Notes: generated from the letters alone by a model not told the origin. A stretch of 64,000 nt of DNA from Streptomyces clavifer (GCA_014651175.1 BMWJ01000014.1:112117-176116), one strand, 5' to 3'; shown: positions 25,485 through 33,828, counted from the first letter of the stretch. Translations and numbers: made by a program.

Positions 25485-26828
25485 ATGCAGAACGAATCCA
25501 CATCGTCGTCATCGGGGGAGTCGCTGATCGGCCGGGAGTACGAGGTCGAGGTCGGCCCCGTCGCACACGGCGGCCACTGCATCGCGCGTACCGCCGAGGG
25601 CCAGGTGCTCTTCGTGCGGCACACCCTTCCCGGCGAGAAGGTCGTCGCCCGCGTCACCGACGGCGAGAGCGACTCGCGCTTCCTGCGTGCCGACGCCGTA
25701 CGGGTCATCGACGCGTCCAAGGACCGCGTCGAGGCCCCCTGCCCCTACGCGGGCCCCGGCAAGTGCGGCGGCTGCGACTGGCAGCACGCCAAGCCGGGCG
25801 CGCAGCGCCGCCTCAAGGGCGAGGTCATCGCCGAGCAGCTGCAGCGCCTCGCGGGACTCACCCCCGAAGAGGCCGGCTGGGACGGCACCGTCATGCCGGC
25901 CGAGGGCGACAAGCTCCCGCCGGGCGAGGTCCCGGCCTGGCGCACCCGCGTCCAGTACGCCGTCGACGCGGACGGTCTGGTCGGGCTGCGCAAGCACCGC
26001 TCGCACGAGGTCCAGCCGATCGACCACTGCATGATCGCCGCCCCCGGCGTCTCCGAGCTCGGCATCGAGAAGCAGGACTGGCCGCAGATGGCGACGGTGG
26101 AGGCCATCTCCGCCACCGGCTCCCACGACCGCCAGGTCATCCTGACCCCGCGCGAGGGCGGCCGGCTGCCCCTGGTCGAGCTTGACAAGCCGGTCTCCGT
26201 GCTCCGCGTCGACGAGAAGGACGGCGGCGTCCACCGCGTCCACGGCCGCGCCTTCGTGCGCGAGCGCGCCGACGACCGCACGTACCGCGTCGGCTCCGGC
26301 GGCTTCTGGCAGGTCCACCCCCAGGCGGCGAACACCCTCGTCCGCGCGGTCATGCAGGGGCTGCTGCCCCGCAAGAACGACACGGCGCTCGACCTCTACT
26401 GCGGCGTGGGCCTGTTCGCCGGCGCGATCGGCCAGCGCATCGGCGAGAAGGGCGCGGTGCTCGGCATCGAGTCCGGCAAGCGCGCCGTCGAGGACGCCCG
26501 CCACAACCTCAAGGACCTGGACCGGGTCCGCATCGAGCACGGCAAGGTCGACCAGGTCCTGCCGCGCACGGGCATCACGGAGTGCGACCTGATCGTCCTG
26601 GACCCGCCGCGCGCGGGCGCGGGCAAGGCCACGGTCAAGCAGCTGGTCACCCTGGGCGCCCGCCGCATCGCGTACGTCGCCTGCGACCCGGCGGCGCTGG
26701 CGCGGGACATCGCGTACTTCCGGGAGGGCGGGTACCGGGTGCGGACGCTGCGGGCGTTCGACCTGTTCCCGATGACCCATCATGTGGAGTGCGTGGCGAT
26801 CCTTGAGCCTGCCGAAAAGGCTGCCTGA
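25485..26828 (+). CDS. TRAM-domain class I RNA methyltransferase (TrmA/RlmD family)
   Basis: 447-aa SAM-dependent methyltransferase for 5-methyluridine in tRNA or rRNA. N-terminal TRAM domain (about residues 12-75); [4Fe-4S] cysteines Cys86, Cys94 and Cys97 in CPYAGPGKCGGC plus one in DHCMIAAP; SAM motif LDLYCGVGLFAGAI; LDPPRAGAG; catalytic cysteine in YVACDPAALARD; and the base Glu in HHVECVAILEP. The substrate base (23S rRNA or tRNA) is not decided. Its 3' end is repeated in diverged form at 33.40-33.48 kb, marking it as a probable integration site. Confidence 0.9.
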   Translation: MQNESTSSSSGESLIGREYEVEVGPVAHGGHCIARTAEGQVLFVRHTLPGEKVVARVTDGESDSRFLRADAVRVIDASKDRVEAPCPYAGPGKCGGCDWQHAKPGAQRRLKGEVIAEQLQRLAGLTPEEAGWDGTVMPAEGDKLPPGEVPAWRTRVQYAVDADGLVGLRKHRSHEVQPIDHCMIAAPGVSELGIEKQDWPQMATVEAISATGSHDRQVILTPREGGRLPLVELDKPVSVLRVDEKDGGVHRVHGRAFVRERADDRTYRVGSGGFWQVHPQAANTLVRAVMQGLLPRKNDTALDLYCGVGLFAGAIGQRIGEKGAVLGIESGKRAVEDARHNLKDLDRVRIEHGKVDQVLPRTGITECDLIVLDPPRAGAGKATVKQLVTLGARRIAYVACDPAALARDIAYFREGGYRVRTLRAFDLFPMTHHVECVAILEPAEKAA

Positions 26829-26923
26829 CCTGCGGGTTTGAGTGGTGTGCGCTGTGTGCGCTGTGTGCGGTACGGGCGATATCTTGACGCTGAAATGACG
26901 CTCTGCGATGCATCTTGACGCTC
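26824..26923 (+). repeat. Putative left attachment site: core plus TGACGCT arm repeats
   Basis: The RNA methyltransferase stop lies in a core CTGACCTGCGGGTTT (26826-26840), followed by TGACGCT copies at 26885, 26896 and 26916 (first two 11 bp apart). A GTGTGCGCT run (26850-26868) lies between. Related core-plus-arm arrangements are found at 33.3-33.66 kb and 45.0 kb. Reading these as attachment sites is inference. The rest of the gap to 27.2 kb has no gene. Confidence 0.6.
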
Positions 26924-27223
26924 ATTCTGATGGGCCGTCAGGTGTGTTGCTTTGCTGATCAGGTGGCCTCCTGACTGTGCGGGTGTGGCAAGGTGCCGGA
27001 AATTCGTGGCGCCGAGCGGGCCTGTTTTGAGGGGCTGGCGCGCGTGTGTTGCGTTTCCATCTCGCCTGTGTGCGCCTGGCGACTACGAAACCCTGCCAGA
27101 CCGCTCTCAAACGGTGGTCCACCTCGCCAGGGCCGATCTCATGGCCCCGCCTCACCCGCGAGACGACCGTCTTCTGCGGCGATCCGACCCCCATCGAGGG
27201 AGCGAGGTTGTGGCCGAGGCTGT

Positions 27224-27940
27224 CTACCTGTCGGTGAGCGTGGAGAGCCGAATGGATTCAGTGAGGGCGGTTTCCGCGCCCGTTGAGTCCATGAGGCGTG
27301 CGGCGAGTGTTGCTTCGGCCAGACGGGAGGGGAGCGCCTCGCTGAACTTGAGACCGCGGATCGCGTGGCTGGCGACTTGGGGGAGGGCGAGGTTCGCTTG
27401 GGCGTCGCGCAAGGCGTTCTGCCAGCGTGGCGGTGTGAGGTCCTCGCGAAGCCGGATCCAGTCGCCGTTCGTTCGGCGGTGCGGAACGACGACGGAGGGG
27501 AGCGTGGCGGACAGTGTGGCGTTCGCGCGGTGCCCGGCCCAGGTCCACCATCGAATGTCCCCGCCGTCGCGCCGGACGATCAGAGTTCCGCCGGGGTGGA
27601 CCGTGTCCAGGAACGTCTCGCGTGCTTCTGCGAGCCGCAGAGAGGCCCGGTTGGTGAGACGTACCGGAGGGTCTTCTCCCAGCAAGACGTCCCTGGTCGC
27701 ACGAGTGAGGGTGAAGGAGCGGACACGCTCGGCTCCGAACCCGTTCCAGCGGGCGCGCCCGCTTTCGTCGACCGGTTCCACGAAGCAGCGCTTGCGGTGC
27801 CAGTCGATGTACGTCACCTGCCAGTTGCGGCCCGCGAGCAGGAGTCGGCGGGGGCCTTCGATTTCCTCGGTAAGCAGGTCGGGGTCGGTGCGACCGATTT
27901 CGGTACGGCCGTTGAAAACGGTGAACTCGGGGGGGTGCCC
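27224..27940 (-). pseudogene. C-terminal remnant of an Lhr-type DEAD/DEAH helicase
   Basis: An open frame of about 238 codons that begins inside a protein (no start; an in-frame TAG at 27941-27943). It carries family sequence such as FTVFNGRTEIGRTDPDLL, LLAGRNWQVTYIDWHRKRC, FLDTVHPGGTLI and AHRANATLSATL-like text, matching the C-terminal region of large Lhr-like helicases. The helicase motifs are in another fragment at 29.9-30.2 kb on the same strand; the middle is lost and the gap holds an unknown gene and an IS110 element. BREX type 2 loci encode such a helicase (BrxHI); with a pglX relic nearby, that identity is plausible but unproven. Confidence 0.7.
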
Positions 27941-28002
27941 CTATCTCTTTGGTCAAGGGAAACGGGGCTGCGTTGAGTCGGTGAGACGGGCAGCATGGCG
28001 GT

Positions 28003-28488
28003 GTGGCTGATCTTTTGTGGGATGACGTGAGGTGCTTCTTCGACCCGGACCTGATGGGGTCGTTGCCGGATGTGCGTGTCCCGGATTGCTCGGTGGAGGA
28101 CTGGCAGGCGGTCCTCGATCTCGTCGAGGCGAGGAGCTGGAAGCGCCAGTACTCCGAAGGCGAGATGGTGCTGCTGGTGCCCCGGGCGGAGACCGTGCTC
28201 GCCCGTCCGGCGGACGCTGAGTGCCCGAACTTGCGGGTCTGGCCGGCTGCCGAGGTGCTGGCGATCTTCCGTTTCCTTGACGACGAGGTCATCGACTTCG
28301 ACGTTGACCTGCGGGAGCTGCAGGGCCAGGAACGACTCGATGTGTTCTGCGGCTTCCTCCGGGAGATCGGGCGATGCTTGGGCAAGCCGGTCCTGATGGA
28401 TCCGGAGGGCGACTACGACCGTCCGGTGCTCGGCTTCGATGTCGAGGCCGACCGGGTCGTCCTCCTGGCTGAGCCGCTGGTCATGTGA
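28003..28488 (+). CDS. Hypothetical protein, 161 aa, inside the broken helicase
   Basis: Acidic protein starting MADLLWDDVRCFFDPDLMGS with a tidy alpha/beta pattern: DWQAVLDLVEARSWKRQYSEGEMVLL, VWPAAEVLAIFRFLDDEVIDFDVDLREL and a C-terminal RPVLGFDVEADRVVLL. No known domain is recognised; length and composition suggest an immunity-like or SUKH-like small protein, but no defining motif is seen. GTG start; weak ribosome site. It is the only intact gene between helicase fragments, opposite in strand, and overlaps the IS110 stop by eight bases, so it may have come with the insertion. Confidence 0.6.
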   Translation: MADLLWDDVRCFFDPDLMGSLPDVRVPDCSVEDWQAVLDLVEARSWKRQYSEGEMVLLVPRAETVLARPADAECPNLRVWPAAEVLAIFRFLDDEVIDFDVDLRELQGQERLDVFCGFLREIGRCLGKPVLMDPEGDYDRPVLGFDVEADRVVLLAEPLVM

Positions 28489-29687
28489 CCGCGGCCGTCG
28501 GCCGCGGTTCGTAGAAGGTGCCGTCCCGAAGCATCGCGAAGAGGACGTCGACCCGCCGTCGGGCGAGACAGAGCAGGGCCTGGGTGTGGTGCTTGCCCTG
28601 GCTGATTTTCTTGTCGTAATAGGCCCGGGAAGCCGGGTCGCCCAGGGCCGCGAACGCTGAGAGGAAGAAGGCCCTTTTCAACTGCTTGTTCCCCCTGCGG
28701 GACGGCTGTTCGCCACGGATCGACGATCCCGAACTGCGGGTCGCCGGGGCGAGTCCAGCGTAGGCGGCGAGGTGGCCGGCGGTGGGGAAGGTGCTGCCGT
28801 CGCCGACCTCGATCAGGATGCGGGCTCCGGTCCTGATGCCGATTCCCGGCATCGAGATCAGGACCTTGGAAAGAGGGTGGGCCTCCAGGAGTTCCTCGAT
28901 CCGCCCGGCCAGGAGTTTGCGCTGGTCAAGGACGGCGGTCAGGGATCCGGCGAGGCTCGGGACGATCAGCGCGGCCGCCTCGGTGCCGGGCACCACCACC
29001 GTCTGCTCGTCCAGAGCGGCGAAGATTTCCTCGACCAGCCGTTCGGCCATCCTCGGGGCTTTCGGCCGTAACAGGGTGACCAGGCGGCGACGTCCGGCCT
29101 TGCGGATCTGGGCCGGTGACCCGGAACCGCTCCAGCAGCGTCAGGACCGCAGGGTGCTGCAACCGCGGCCCCAGCACCCGCTCCAGCGACGGATGGATCT
29201 GAGTCAGCAGGCCGTGGAGGCGGTTCGCGACCCGGGTGGCCTCGCCGGCCAAGTCGTCGTCGAACCCGACGATCATCTCCAGCTCGGCGATCGTCTCGTC
29301 CTGGCCGTCGATCGCCCGCAGCGTGTGAGGCATCGCCCGGGACGCGTCCGCGATGATGAACGCGTCCCTCGCATCCGTCTTGGCCTCGCCCGGATAGAGA
29401 TCGGCGATCCGTCGCATCGTCAGCCCCGGCAGGTAGGCGACCGGGCAGCCCATGTCCCTGGCGACCGCCAGTGGCAGGGCCCCGATCGAGGCCGGCTGAT
29501 CGACCACGACCAGCACCGTTCCGTGCTTGGCCTGCAACTTCGCAAATATCTCCCGGAGCTTGGGCTCGGTGTTGGGCAGCCGCTTGTCGAATGCCTTCGT
29601 CCCGGCCGGGGTCACAGCGGGGGCGTGGTGTTCACTCTTGCCGACGTCCAGGCCGAGGAAGACGTCGATGTCGCTGGTATCGATCAC
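28481..29687 (-). pseudogene. IS110 transposase, one frameshift
   Basis: About 400-codon recombinase. The N-terminal RuvC-like DEDD domain shows IDVFLGLDVGKSEHH, VLVVVDQPASIGALPLAVA and YPGEAKTDARDAF; the C-terminal Tnp domain shows SMPGIGIRTGARIL, AAYAGLAPATRSSGSSIRGE (with the catalytic serine region) and RAYYDKKISQGKHHTQALL. The two halves are in different frames. An extra C within 29120-29122 turns F-G-S-P-A-Q-I into F-R-V-T-G-P; removing it restores one continuous family-like protein. So it is probably inactive unless this is a sequencing error. Confidence 0.85.
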
Positions 29688-29890
29688 GTGCAGGCCCCTC
29701 CATCACGCTTACGTCCGGCCTTGCCTCGGCACCGAGCTGCCACACCCACGTTACGGAGAGCTCTTCCGGCCCGGGTGAAGCCGGTGCTCAAGCCCCTCAT
29801 CAGCGGTCCGTCGATGCCTCCGGGCCCGGTGACACCACCCCGCGGATCATCAACTGCAACAAGGGGGGAAGTCATGCCGGACCCGAAGGC
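29688..29890 (-). ncRNA. Candidate bridge RNA region of the IS110 element
   Basis: IS110-subgroup elements encode a bridge RNA in the non-coding DNA before the recombinase gene; it pairs with target and donor DNA. Here about 200 bp upstream of the transposase start hold no gene, and the reverse strand shows small hairpins, for example CTCG-GTGC-CGAG near 29733-29744 and a GGGCCCGG/CCGGGCC pair spanning about 29775-29845. The location and non-coding nature are seen; the RNA itself is inference, and its limits are approximate. Confidence 0.4.
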
Positions 29891-29910
29891 CGGAGGCCCC
29901 ATTGCGGAGC

Positions 29911-30232
29911 CCGGGCGGGTGCCGTGTCCGGAGCCCTGGAGCCAGGTCAGCAGGTCGTCGGGATTCCCGACGGTGGCGGACAGGCCGATCCGCTGGAGCG
30001 GGCGCCCGGTGACGCGTGTGAGCCGTTCCAGTACGGCCAGCAGATGCCAGCCTCGGTCGTCACCGGCGAAGGCGTGGACTTCGTCGACGACGATGCTGTG
30101 CAGGCCGCTGAAGAAGGCGCGGTGGTCGACATGGGTACTCACCAGCATGGATTCCAGCGATTCCGGGGTGGTGAGCAGGATGTCGGGCCGTTGGGTCAGG
30201 ATGCGGCGCCGCCTTGAGGGCGTGATTGAGGC
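29911..30232 (-). pseudogene. Helicase fragment with DEVH and SAT motifs (same Lhr-type gene)
   Basis: Minus-strand frame encoding TPSRRRRILTQRPDILLTTPESLE, then IVVDEVHAFAGDDRGWHLL (motif II, DEVH), then LQRIGLSATVGNPDDLLTWL (motif III). This is the first RecA domain of the Lhr-like helicase whose C-terminus is at 27.2-27.9 kb. Motif I (GKT) is absent: upstream of about 30232 the reading degenerates. Downstream it runs into the IS110 left region after LQGSGHG. About 250 codons of the ancestral gene are missing between the fragments. Confidence 0.7.
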
Positions 30233-30636
30233 GCAGGCTCTGACATCTACCCGGATTCCCCCGCCGTGCAACTTCGTCAACAGGATCGCCAACCCGCCTG
30301 GAACACACTGCATCTGGCGAGGAGTGCGGGGCGGGGTGGACGGTGTTAGCCCCCTGCGGCCAGCTATCCGCCCGGCCCGCAGTCTCGCGGCGCCGGGCGG
30401 CTGTGCTTGAACGGTCGGCGGCCGTCGGTATCGGTGAGAGAGTGGAGCCGGTCTCACGCACGTGCGTGACGTGGGACCGGCCGTGGTGACCGCCCTGTAG
30501 GGGGTCCCCGTGATATGTCCGGCGGCGCGGAGTGGCTTTGCAGGTTCTGGTCCGCTGTCAGAGCGGTCTAGCGGCCGCCAGAATGAGGTACGTCAGCTCA
30601 CCGAGGATCCCTCGGCCGTTCGGCGGGCGTGAGGCA
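30233..30636. other. Gap without gene
   Basis: About 400 bp between the helicase fragment and the EACC1 stop. The open frames here are shadows or decayed helicase N-terminus. GTCTCACGCACGTGCGTGACGTGGGAC-like sequence at 30452-30478 contains the palindrome CACGCACGTGCGTG (30456-30469), which may be a terminator or an operator. Confidence 0.4.
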
Positions 30637-31020
30637 TCAAGAGCCGTCCTCTGACGATGCCGCGTCCTGGGGATAGGCGGCTCTCAGGACGTCCGCGAGG
30701 CGCCGGATTTCTGCCGGGTCCTCCGTTCCCGACACGGCGATCTTCGCTGTGCCCAACTTGATTTCGACCGCCGCTGATGCCTCGCCACGCGATTTGAACC
30801 AGGTGGAGACGACCTGGACAAAACCAGGAAGTGCCAGCGTCCCGGAGATCACGAGGGTCAGTACATCGAGACCGTCCCCGAGAGTGCCGGCCGCCGGTTC
30901 GGTGTTCCTCAGCTGGAACCTTCCCATCGTGCGCGTGCTGGGATCGCGGACGAGGAACCTCTTGAGGTCCTCAAGCTGTCGCACTCCGTCGACCTGATGA
31001 ATCTCGATGGTTTCAGTCAT
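30637..31020 (-). CDS. Effector-associated constant component EACC1 protein
   Basis: 127-aa protein of the EACC1 type, the fixed partner of variable effectors in actinobacterial NTP-dependent conflict systems. It has the typical order: N-terminal beta strand (IEIHQVDGVRQLEDLKRFLV), RMGRF-like STRTMGRFQLRN, a Gly/Ala-rich single hydrophobic segment (LDVLTLVISGTLALPGFVQV, about residues 52-71) followed by STWFKSR, then a short beta domain and an acidic tail. Its ATG overlaps the caspase stop by eight bases (ATGACTGA), so the two are translationally coupled. Family assignment is by pattern recognition. Confidence 0.72.
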   Translation of the reverse strand: MTETIEIHQVDGVRQLEDLKRFLVRDPSTRTMGRFQLRNTEPAAGTLGDGLDVLTLVISGTLALPGFVQVVSTWFKSRGEASAAVEIKLGTAKIAVSGTEDPAEIRRLADVLRAAYPQDAASSEDGS

Positions 31021-32674
31021 TATCCCTCCATCTATTGGCCATGATTTCTACTTTGTCACCGTCGCCGCCGATCTGGCGTCCGGGTGCGGGAATTCCGCGA
31101 GCCTTTGCGACGCGCTCAATGTAGCGGAACAGTGTATCGGTGTTGATTACTGGCGGGCCTTGAGGGATTCCGCTTTGCAGCGCGTCGATGAGATGCCCGG
31201 TGAAGGTGGTGAAACGCTCGTCGGCGGGTGCGAGCGCCGGTGTAGCGGCGTTCGCTGACGTCAAGACGTAGGTGCCGTCGATGGCGGCCGCGTTGGTGAG
31301 GTCTTCGGGTTGCCCGAGGATGTCGAGTGCGGCGCCGCTGTAGCAGCTGTCGAGGATCACGATTCTTTTGCCGATCTGACTGTCGGCGATTTGATTCCGC
31401 AGCTCGTTGAAATTGAGTGCGGACCATGCGCGTGCCTTTGAGGATCGGACAAGACCAAGTAGAAGCCTTCCACGGGCGTCGGTCCAGCCGTGCCCGGCGA
31501 AGTAGACAAGCAGGGCGCCGACTGCCGGGTCGGCGGCCTCGCACGCCAGATCGATGGCTTCGTGCACTTCTGAATCGGATTCAGGGTTCTTCACTGCAAA
31601 AACGTTCTCGCTGGGGATCTCCATGCTGCTGATCACGATGTCTTGGAGGGAGTCAATGTTGTTTGCGATGGACGGCACAGGGGTCAATTTTTGGTAGTCG
31701 GAAACGCCGATCAATACCGCTGCACCCTTCTGCCAGCAGGGAAGAGTGCGCTGCGTGGAATCATCTCCACCTGGAGTGTCCTTCGTGATGTTCTGCGTAA
31801 GCGGCACGTATAGGGTGCCGCCGTTGCGTCGCAGCATTTCGATACTCTCTTGTGCCCGCCAAGAGTGCTTTTCTCTGGCGCCGTCTGCTGTGTTGTCGGG
31901 TGCGTCTGTGCCTGCGGGGCCAAGAAGGCTGGCTCTGACTGGTTCGTGCTCATACGACATGTACGCGAGGGTGTTCGATGGATGCGCGTACAGATTGCTG
32001 TCAGTGACTCCTCTGCCTATATATCTACCGCTTGTCAGGTTGGCGTACTGAGCCGCGTTGGTTTCGACGATTTTGCAGGTGAGGTCGAGGTAGTCGTGGA
32101 TGGTGTCTGCGTCGCGGTACTGGAGCACGCTGCGGGTGATCTCGCGTTTCCACTCGCCGGCGGAGGTGGTGCTGCCGTTGCCGGTGCTGATGGCAGGTTC
32201 GTAGGACAGCAGGTCGGGCAGGGCGGTGACGAACGGTGGGCGCAAGTCCAGTTGTGAGGCAAGCTTCTTTGAGCTGAGGTATGCCTTGCCGGGGTCGCTG
32301 GGGGTGACAGGCTTGTTGTCCCAGAGGTCGATCATGTGCTTGAGGACGCGGATGAAGGGCTTGCCTGCCCATCCCACCATGTCGGGTAGGGCGTAGCAGG
32401 CGGCGAGGGTGAGCCGGATGGTGTCGTTCTCGTCTATGGGGCGGTGGTCGTCGACCGCGGTGGTGTAGCCGTAGCCGACGCCGAAGGGAGTGTGGTTGCC
32501 GATGCGAGGGAGGGTGCGTAGGAGGGCCTCGGCGTCGGTTCTGCGTTTGGTGTCGAAGTAGTGCTGCACGTAGCCCCAGAGGGGCCACTGGCCCTTCTCG
32601 TGCCAGGAGCTTCCCAGAAGCATGAGAAGGAGCCGCTGATCACTGGTGATTTCCGCGTCGCGCAGTGCGCTCAA
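31013..32674 (-). CDS. Caspase-like protease effector with uncharacterised N-terminal domain
   Basis: 553-aa protein. Residues about 315-540 form a caspase (C14) domain: GAAVLIGVSDYQKL, the catalytic His395 in YFAGHGW, and catalytic Cys444 in VILDSCYSGAA, followed by YVLTSANAAT and a late ERFTTFTGHLIDAL. The first about 120 residues (LLMLLGSSWHEKGQWPLWGYV) look like a winged-helix-type domain seen in other actinobacterial proteins; residues 120-310 are unassigned. TTG start at 32674 with AAGAGG six bases upstream; no ATG or GTG is available before an in-frame stop. Base composition is clearly less G+C-rich than the core. First gene of the caspase-EACC1 operon. Confidence 0.85.
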   Translation of the reverse strand: MSALRDAEITSDQRLLLMLLGSSWHEKGQWPLWGYVQHYFDTKRRTDAEALLRTLPRIGNHTPFGVGYGYTTAVDDHRPIDENDTIRLTLAACYALPDMVGWAGKPFIRVLKHMIDLWDNKPVTPSDPGKAYLSSKKLASQLDLRPPFVTALPDLLSYEPAISTGNGSTTSAGEWKREITRSVLQYRDADTIHDYLDLTCKIVETNAAQYANLTSGRYIGRGVTDSNLYAHPSNTLAYMSYEHEPVRASLLGPAGTDAPDNTADGAREKHSWRAQESIEMLRRNGGTLYVPLTQNITKDTPGGDDSTQRTLPCWQKGAAVLIGVSDYQKLTPVPSIANNIDSLQDIVISSMEIPSENVFAVKNPESDSEVHEAIDLACEAADPAVGALLVYFAGHGWTDARGRLLLGLVRSSKARAWSALNFNELRNQIADSQIGKRIVILDSCYSGAALDILGQPEDLTNAAAIDGTYVLTSANAATPALAPADERFTTFTGHLIDALQSGIPQGPPVINTDTLFRYIERVAKARGIPAPGRQIGGDGDKVEIMANRWRDND

Positions 32675-32882
32675 GGGGGCCTCTTCTAGGGTGCTGTGCG
32701 GGTGGCTTCCATGCCCGTATCCGGGGTGCGGGCACTCTATCGACGCCTCAAGTCCGGTGATCGAACTTTACGGAACAGACAAGCCGTCCTCAGCCCCACC
32801 ACGCACCGCAGGATGCGGGACCCCGCCCCGCGCTCCCGCATTTCCCCATCGACCTCAGCCTGAGGCGGCAGCAGGGCCGAGG

Positions 32883-33130
32883 TAGCTTGCCTGTTCCGTA
32901 TAGGCGGCCCGCCACCACCCCCGGGTCCGCGGCGCAGGATCAGGAACCGTGATCGTCCCCGCTGCCGACTGCAGTCGGGAGACCAGTTCAGCCCCGCCGG
33001 GGCGAGGGCAGCTTGAGCGCTGTCACCCTCCAGCCGCTCCTTCTCTGCCTGGACCCGCCGGGCATGCTTGCCGTGCTTGAGGTAGTAGCGGCCCTCGGCA
33101 GTCACCCGTTCAGCTTGCCGGTGTCTAGGT
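32883..33130 (-). pseudogene. Fragment of an uncharacterised Streptomyces protein, frameshifted
   Basis: Minus strand encodes RVTAEGRYYLKHGKHARRVQ then, after a frame change near 33000, GAELVSRLQSAAGTITVPDP. I recognise this run, LTAEGRYYLKHGKHP followed by RL-A-G-TITVPDP, from large hypothetical proteins in streptomycetes; here only about 80 codons survive in two frames. It lies upstream of the caspase operon. Function of the parent protein unknown. Confidence 0.45.
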
Positions 33131-33316
33131 TCAGTACCGTCTTGACATCGAACGACAGGAGCAGGCCGACGCCGCTGCCGAGGAGAGAAGTGGCTGCACC
33201 GAGCGCGCTCTTCAGATCTTTGGGCAGGACGGGGCGAGGGCTCTCGTGAATCATGTGGGACTGCACCTGTAGCCGGCCCCCGCGGGCACTTTGGCGGCCT
33301 GTTCATTGACTGTCGG

Positions 33317-33385
33317 TGACGCTCGTTTGACGCTCCAGGCCCCCACGCAGGATGGCGAGCTGAGGAATGGGTGTCTGACCTCGGC
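33317..33385 (+). repeat. Attachment-like site, arms then core (attR-type)
   Basis: TGACGCTCGTTTGACGCTC at 33317-33335 is identical over 19 bp (20 with the preceding G) to 44985-45003. It is followed 40 bp later by TCTGACCTCGGCTTTT, and the roughly 55 bp in between align with the same stretch after 45003 with one gap. The order arms-core is the mirror of that at 26.83 kb. Confidence 0.6.
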
Positions 33386-33399
33386 TTTTCCGTGACTCG

Positions 33400-33659
33400 T
33401 CCAGGCAGACATCTTTCCGATGACGTCGCATGTTGAGTGCTCGCGATTCTGGAGCCTGCTGCAAAGGGGCTCTGACCTGCAGTTTTCCCGGGTTTTTCAG
33501 GCATGGCGGGATGCGCTCGACATGTTTCCCACCGGGGGCGGGTCGAGTTGACGGATCGGCCCTTTAGACGTCTGAGCTGCGAATTCATCAGGAAGACGCT
33601 TGCAGCGGGGATGCTCTCAGGAGCTTGTTTCGGAGATTCTTGACGCTCGTACGACGCTC
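33400..33659 (+). repeat. Attachment-like site, diverged methyltransferase 3' end then arms (attL-type)
   Basis: 33400-33473 reads ADIFPMTSHVEC, then after a one-base deletion AILEPAAKGL and a stop. It parallels the real gene end FDLFPMTHHVECVAILEPAEKAA (26757-26828). It is followed by TGACCTGCAGTTTT and, 165 bp on, by arms at 33641-33659. So a second, diverged copy of the end of the 25485-26828 gene sits here. Confidence 0.65.
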
Positions 33660-33774
33660 GAATCGGGAGTCTCAACCTCACGGACGTCTCCGGCTGGGTG
33701 CGCAGGACCACGTCGATGTACCGGTCATTGCCAAGCGCCTGTCGGCCTGGGTCCCCGTTTCCGACGTTCGACGA

Positions 33775-33806
33775 CGTGAGGCCCGGGCGCACGCCCGGGC
33801 CTCACG
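33775..33806. terminator. 15-bp perfect inverted repeat
   Basis: Arms 33775-33789 and 33792-33806 are perfectly complementary around CA. On the minus strand it follows a degenerate coding remnant (about 33829-33999, reading FVYNSVGDLTNTRGFA then shifting to LVCAYCPVLA and a stop at 33829). It looks like that lost gene's terminator. Confidence 0.65.
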
Positions 33807-33828
33807 CATCCTGCTCAGGTCAGGCCAA

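Larger units (their letters stand above)
28481..29900 (-). mobile_element. IS110-family insertion element (ends approximate)
   Basis: The element comprises a transposase frame (28481-29687) and about 200 bp of upstream non-coding DNA. It interrupts the Lhr-type helicase. IS110 elements lack clear inverted repeats, so the ends cannot be set by eye; the right end should lie between about 29860 and 29910, where helicase-coding sequence resumes, and the left end near 28480. Confidence 0.6.
33131..33774. other. Gap with two attachment-like arrays
   Basis: No intact gene. It contains, in order: TGACGCT arms at 33317 and 33328; a CTGACCT core near 33374; a diverged copy of the RNA methyltransferase 3' end (33400-33473) ending in CTCTGACCTGCAGTTTT; and arms at 33641 and 33652 (second as CGACGCT). 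Described under separate repeat entries. Confidence 0.6.

Noticed and set aside
26849-26870. GTGTGCGCT tandem run as a CRISPR-like or satellite repeat
   Set aside because: Only two to three short units with no spacers; treated as part of the attachment-site region.
32737-33792. 351-codon minus-strand open frame
   Set aside because: Apart from the short relic at 32883-33130, it runs through repeats and non-coding DNA with no protein-like pattern; length comes from high G+C.
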